Source of the DNA: a virus
IMG/VR virus record: IMGVR_UViG_3300032265_001511
Location: 1 to 31,365 of that record
Reading direction: 5' to 3' (one strand)
Length of the DNA stretch: 31,365 nt
Part shown: positions 30,595-31,365 of the stretch, one piece after another
Layout of the letters: each line of letters begins with the position of its first letter
Numbering within the stretch: position 1 is the stretch's first letter
Program-made: the position numbers and the translations under genes
The notes under the pieces: generated by a model
What the model was told of the DNA's origin: nothing
Database searches by the model: none
Seen by the model: the letters and a program-made list of their open reading frames with translations, nothing else

Positions 30595-30613
30595 TCCTAT
30601 ATACATTAATGCA
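30595..30613 (-). promoter_or_regulatory. phage promoter/operator motif, copy D
   Basis: On the - strand this reads TGCATTAATGTATATAGGA, identical over 19 bases to copy A at 5192-5210 on the opposite strand. It lies in an 80-base gap after the lysozyme gene and points toward the GG-motif protein at 30553. No clear terminator precedes it, so read-through from the lysozyme gene is possible. Confidence 0.65.
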
Positions 30614-30633
30614 TAAAATTAGGTATTTACGCC

Positions 30634-31155
30634 CTAAACGCCGCTTAAAAACAGTGCTCTTTCTTTCCTACGGCGGCCTTCCAATATGGCTGGCTTGTTC
30701 CAGTTAAGGATGGCATCTGCCGCGCCCTTGTAGTCGCCCTTGTTGAGCCTTTGGACTACCTCAGATTTCTTAAAGTTTGTCTCGCCAATATTAAAGCAGA
30801 GGCTGTACAGGGCGTCATATTGGTTCTGGGTAAGGGGTACCCTCACGGAACTTGCTACCGCCTCGTCACACCACCTTAAATCGCTTTTAAATAGGTCTTC
30901 TACCTGCGCGTCTGTCAGCGTGGTGTCAAGCAGGTGTTTTTCATCAGCCTTGATAAGGTGCCCCACGCCAATGGTATAGAGCCCCTTTGAGTCCTTGTAG
31001 GCCTTATTGCGTTTGCCTTCAAGGTTGGTAATAAAGTGAAATGTTGATTCAGTTATGGCCATAAACAGGTTGTCGTATTTCTCTGCGGTTTCTAGGTTAA
31101 ACAGGACTGCCAAGGACAGGACAAGCACCCAGAACACCGTTATAACTCGGTTCAT
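30634..31155 (-). CDS. GH24 phage lysozyme (endolysin) with N-terminal membrane anchor
   Basis: This 173-residue endolysin hydrolyses peptidoglycan for host lysis. The catalytic triad of the GH24 family is intact: E46 (TNLEGKRNKAY), then D55 (KDSKGLYT) and T61, in the spacing E-x8-D-x5-T. IGVGHLIK follows, and CFNIGETNFKKSEVVQRLN and RRRKERALFL are family blocks. Residues 4-19 form one hydrophobic helix (VITVFWVLVLSLAVLF) after a single Arg, so it is probably a signal-anchor (SAR-like) endolysin exported by the host Sec system. It is less Gly/Ala-rich than the classic P1/P21 examples. AAGGAGC precedes the ATG. No holin or spanin is visible. Confidence 0.9.
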   Translation of the reverse strand: MNRVITVFWVLVLSLAVLFNLETAEKYDNLFMAITESTFHFITNLEGKRNKAYKDSKGLYTIGVGHLIKADEKHLLDTTLTDAQVEDLFKSDLRWCDEAVASSVRVPLTQNQYDALYSLCFNIGETNFKKSEVVQRLNKGDYKGAADAILNWNKPAILEGRRRKERALFLSGV

Positions 31156-31182
31156 ACTAGCTCCTTATTGAAGGGCGTTAGT

Positions 31183-31365
31183 TTACTTTGTTTTAACGAA
31201 CTCTTGCAAGTTAGTTAGCTGGGATGCTAGTTTGTTGTATTTTTCGTTGTTTTCTGTGAGGGTGCCGAGTAGGGTAGCAGGGTCAAGGGCTGAGGGGGTA
31301 CCATCAGCGCCGCTGGGGCTTGAGGCCTGATTACTTGCACTGGCGTTGTACACCCTAATAAAGCC
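31183..31365 (-). CDS. 3' end of an unknown gene upstream of the lysozyme (partial, 60 aa)
   Basis: An open frame enters from the right edge and stops at 31183-31185, ending LQEFVKTK. The visible part has a flexible Ser/Ala/Pro/Gly stretch (NASASNQASSPSGADGTPSA) and a C-terminal amphipathic helix (LLGTLTENNEKYNKLASQLT). No family is recognised. It ends 27 bases before the lysozyme ATG and is probably in the same unit. Confidence 0.65.
   Translation of the reverse strand, partial: GFIRVYNASASNQASSPSGADGTPSALDPATLLGTLTENNEKYNKLASQLTNLQEFVKTK

Noticed and set aside
1-31365. tRNA genes, integrase, attachment site or insertion sequence
   Set aside because: I saw no cloverleaf-like sequence with a CCA end, no integrase or transposase motifs, and no paired direct repeats flanking a segment. 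An automated tRNA scan was not possible here.

Overview
The window is part of a tailed, podovirus-like bacteriophage genome (dsDNA caudovirus). The evidence is a replication and nucleotide-metabolism arm (family A DNA polymerase, SNF2-type helicase, VRR-NUC nuclease, DUF2800 nuclease-like protein, DUF2815 ssDNA-binding protein, class II ribonucleotide reductase) facing a virion arm (head-tail adaptors, P22 gp10-like protein, fibre, giant internal virion proteins, GH24 endolysin). Starts are preceded by AGGAG-like ribosome binding sites and genes join by ATGA or TAATG overlaps, so the host is a bacterium. The gene set resembles aquatic virioplankton phages, but that is inference and the host cannot be named. 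Portal, major capsid protein, large terminase, primase, RNA polymerase and integrase are not in the window, so the genome extends beyond it.

Region 1 (1-5187, + strand) is a densely overlapped early/replication operon. A run of tiny unknown genes (40-1083) is followed by a zinc-metallopeptidase-like gene, a VRR-NUC nuclease, an AT-rich HNH-like endonuclease that looks inserted, and the SNF2 helicase. A small protein resembling sigma-70 region 4, a DUF3310 protein and further small unknowns complete it.

Region 2 (5188-13195, + strand) is a series of short transcription units separated by clear Rho-independent terminators (6371-6395, 8610-8644, 11213-11234). Unit A (5276-6341) carries small basic proteins and a terminase-small-subunit-like protein. 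Unit B (6436-8580) carries the DUF2800 protein, a 47-residue membrane protein, a small unknown and the ssDNA-binding protein. Unit C (8672-11184) carries the B12-dependent ribonucleotide reductase and a SAM methyltransferase. Unit D (11285-13195) is the DNA polymerase.

Region 3 (13196-31365, - strand) is the virion/lysis arm, read right to left. It starts with the end of an unknown gene, then the GH24 endolysin, a glycine-glycine repeat protein, a small basic protein, a tail adaptor with a likely inserted beta domain, an SU10-type adaptor, a fibre-like protein, the gp10-like protein, and four large internal (ejection-type) virion proteins of 1630, 298, 666 and 1089 residues. The two arms converge tail to tail with no spacer at 13195/13196.

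The most interesting regulatory signal is a 19-base motif, TGCATTAATRTATRTARGA-like, present in four intergenic spaces on both strands, always just upstream of and oriented toward a gene cluster (5192, 6395, 24309, 30613). A 13-base fifth copy lies at 3537, directly before the sigma-like gene. It is probably the phage's own promoter or operator class. Other striking points are a telomere-like 12-base tandem repeat encoding an Asn-Pro tract in the 1630-residue virion protein, a shared GG-x-V/A motif across three virion proteins, Leu at the Pol I position-762 equivalent beside a class II ribonucleotide reductase, and two unusually long gene overlaps flanking the endonuclease genes.
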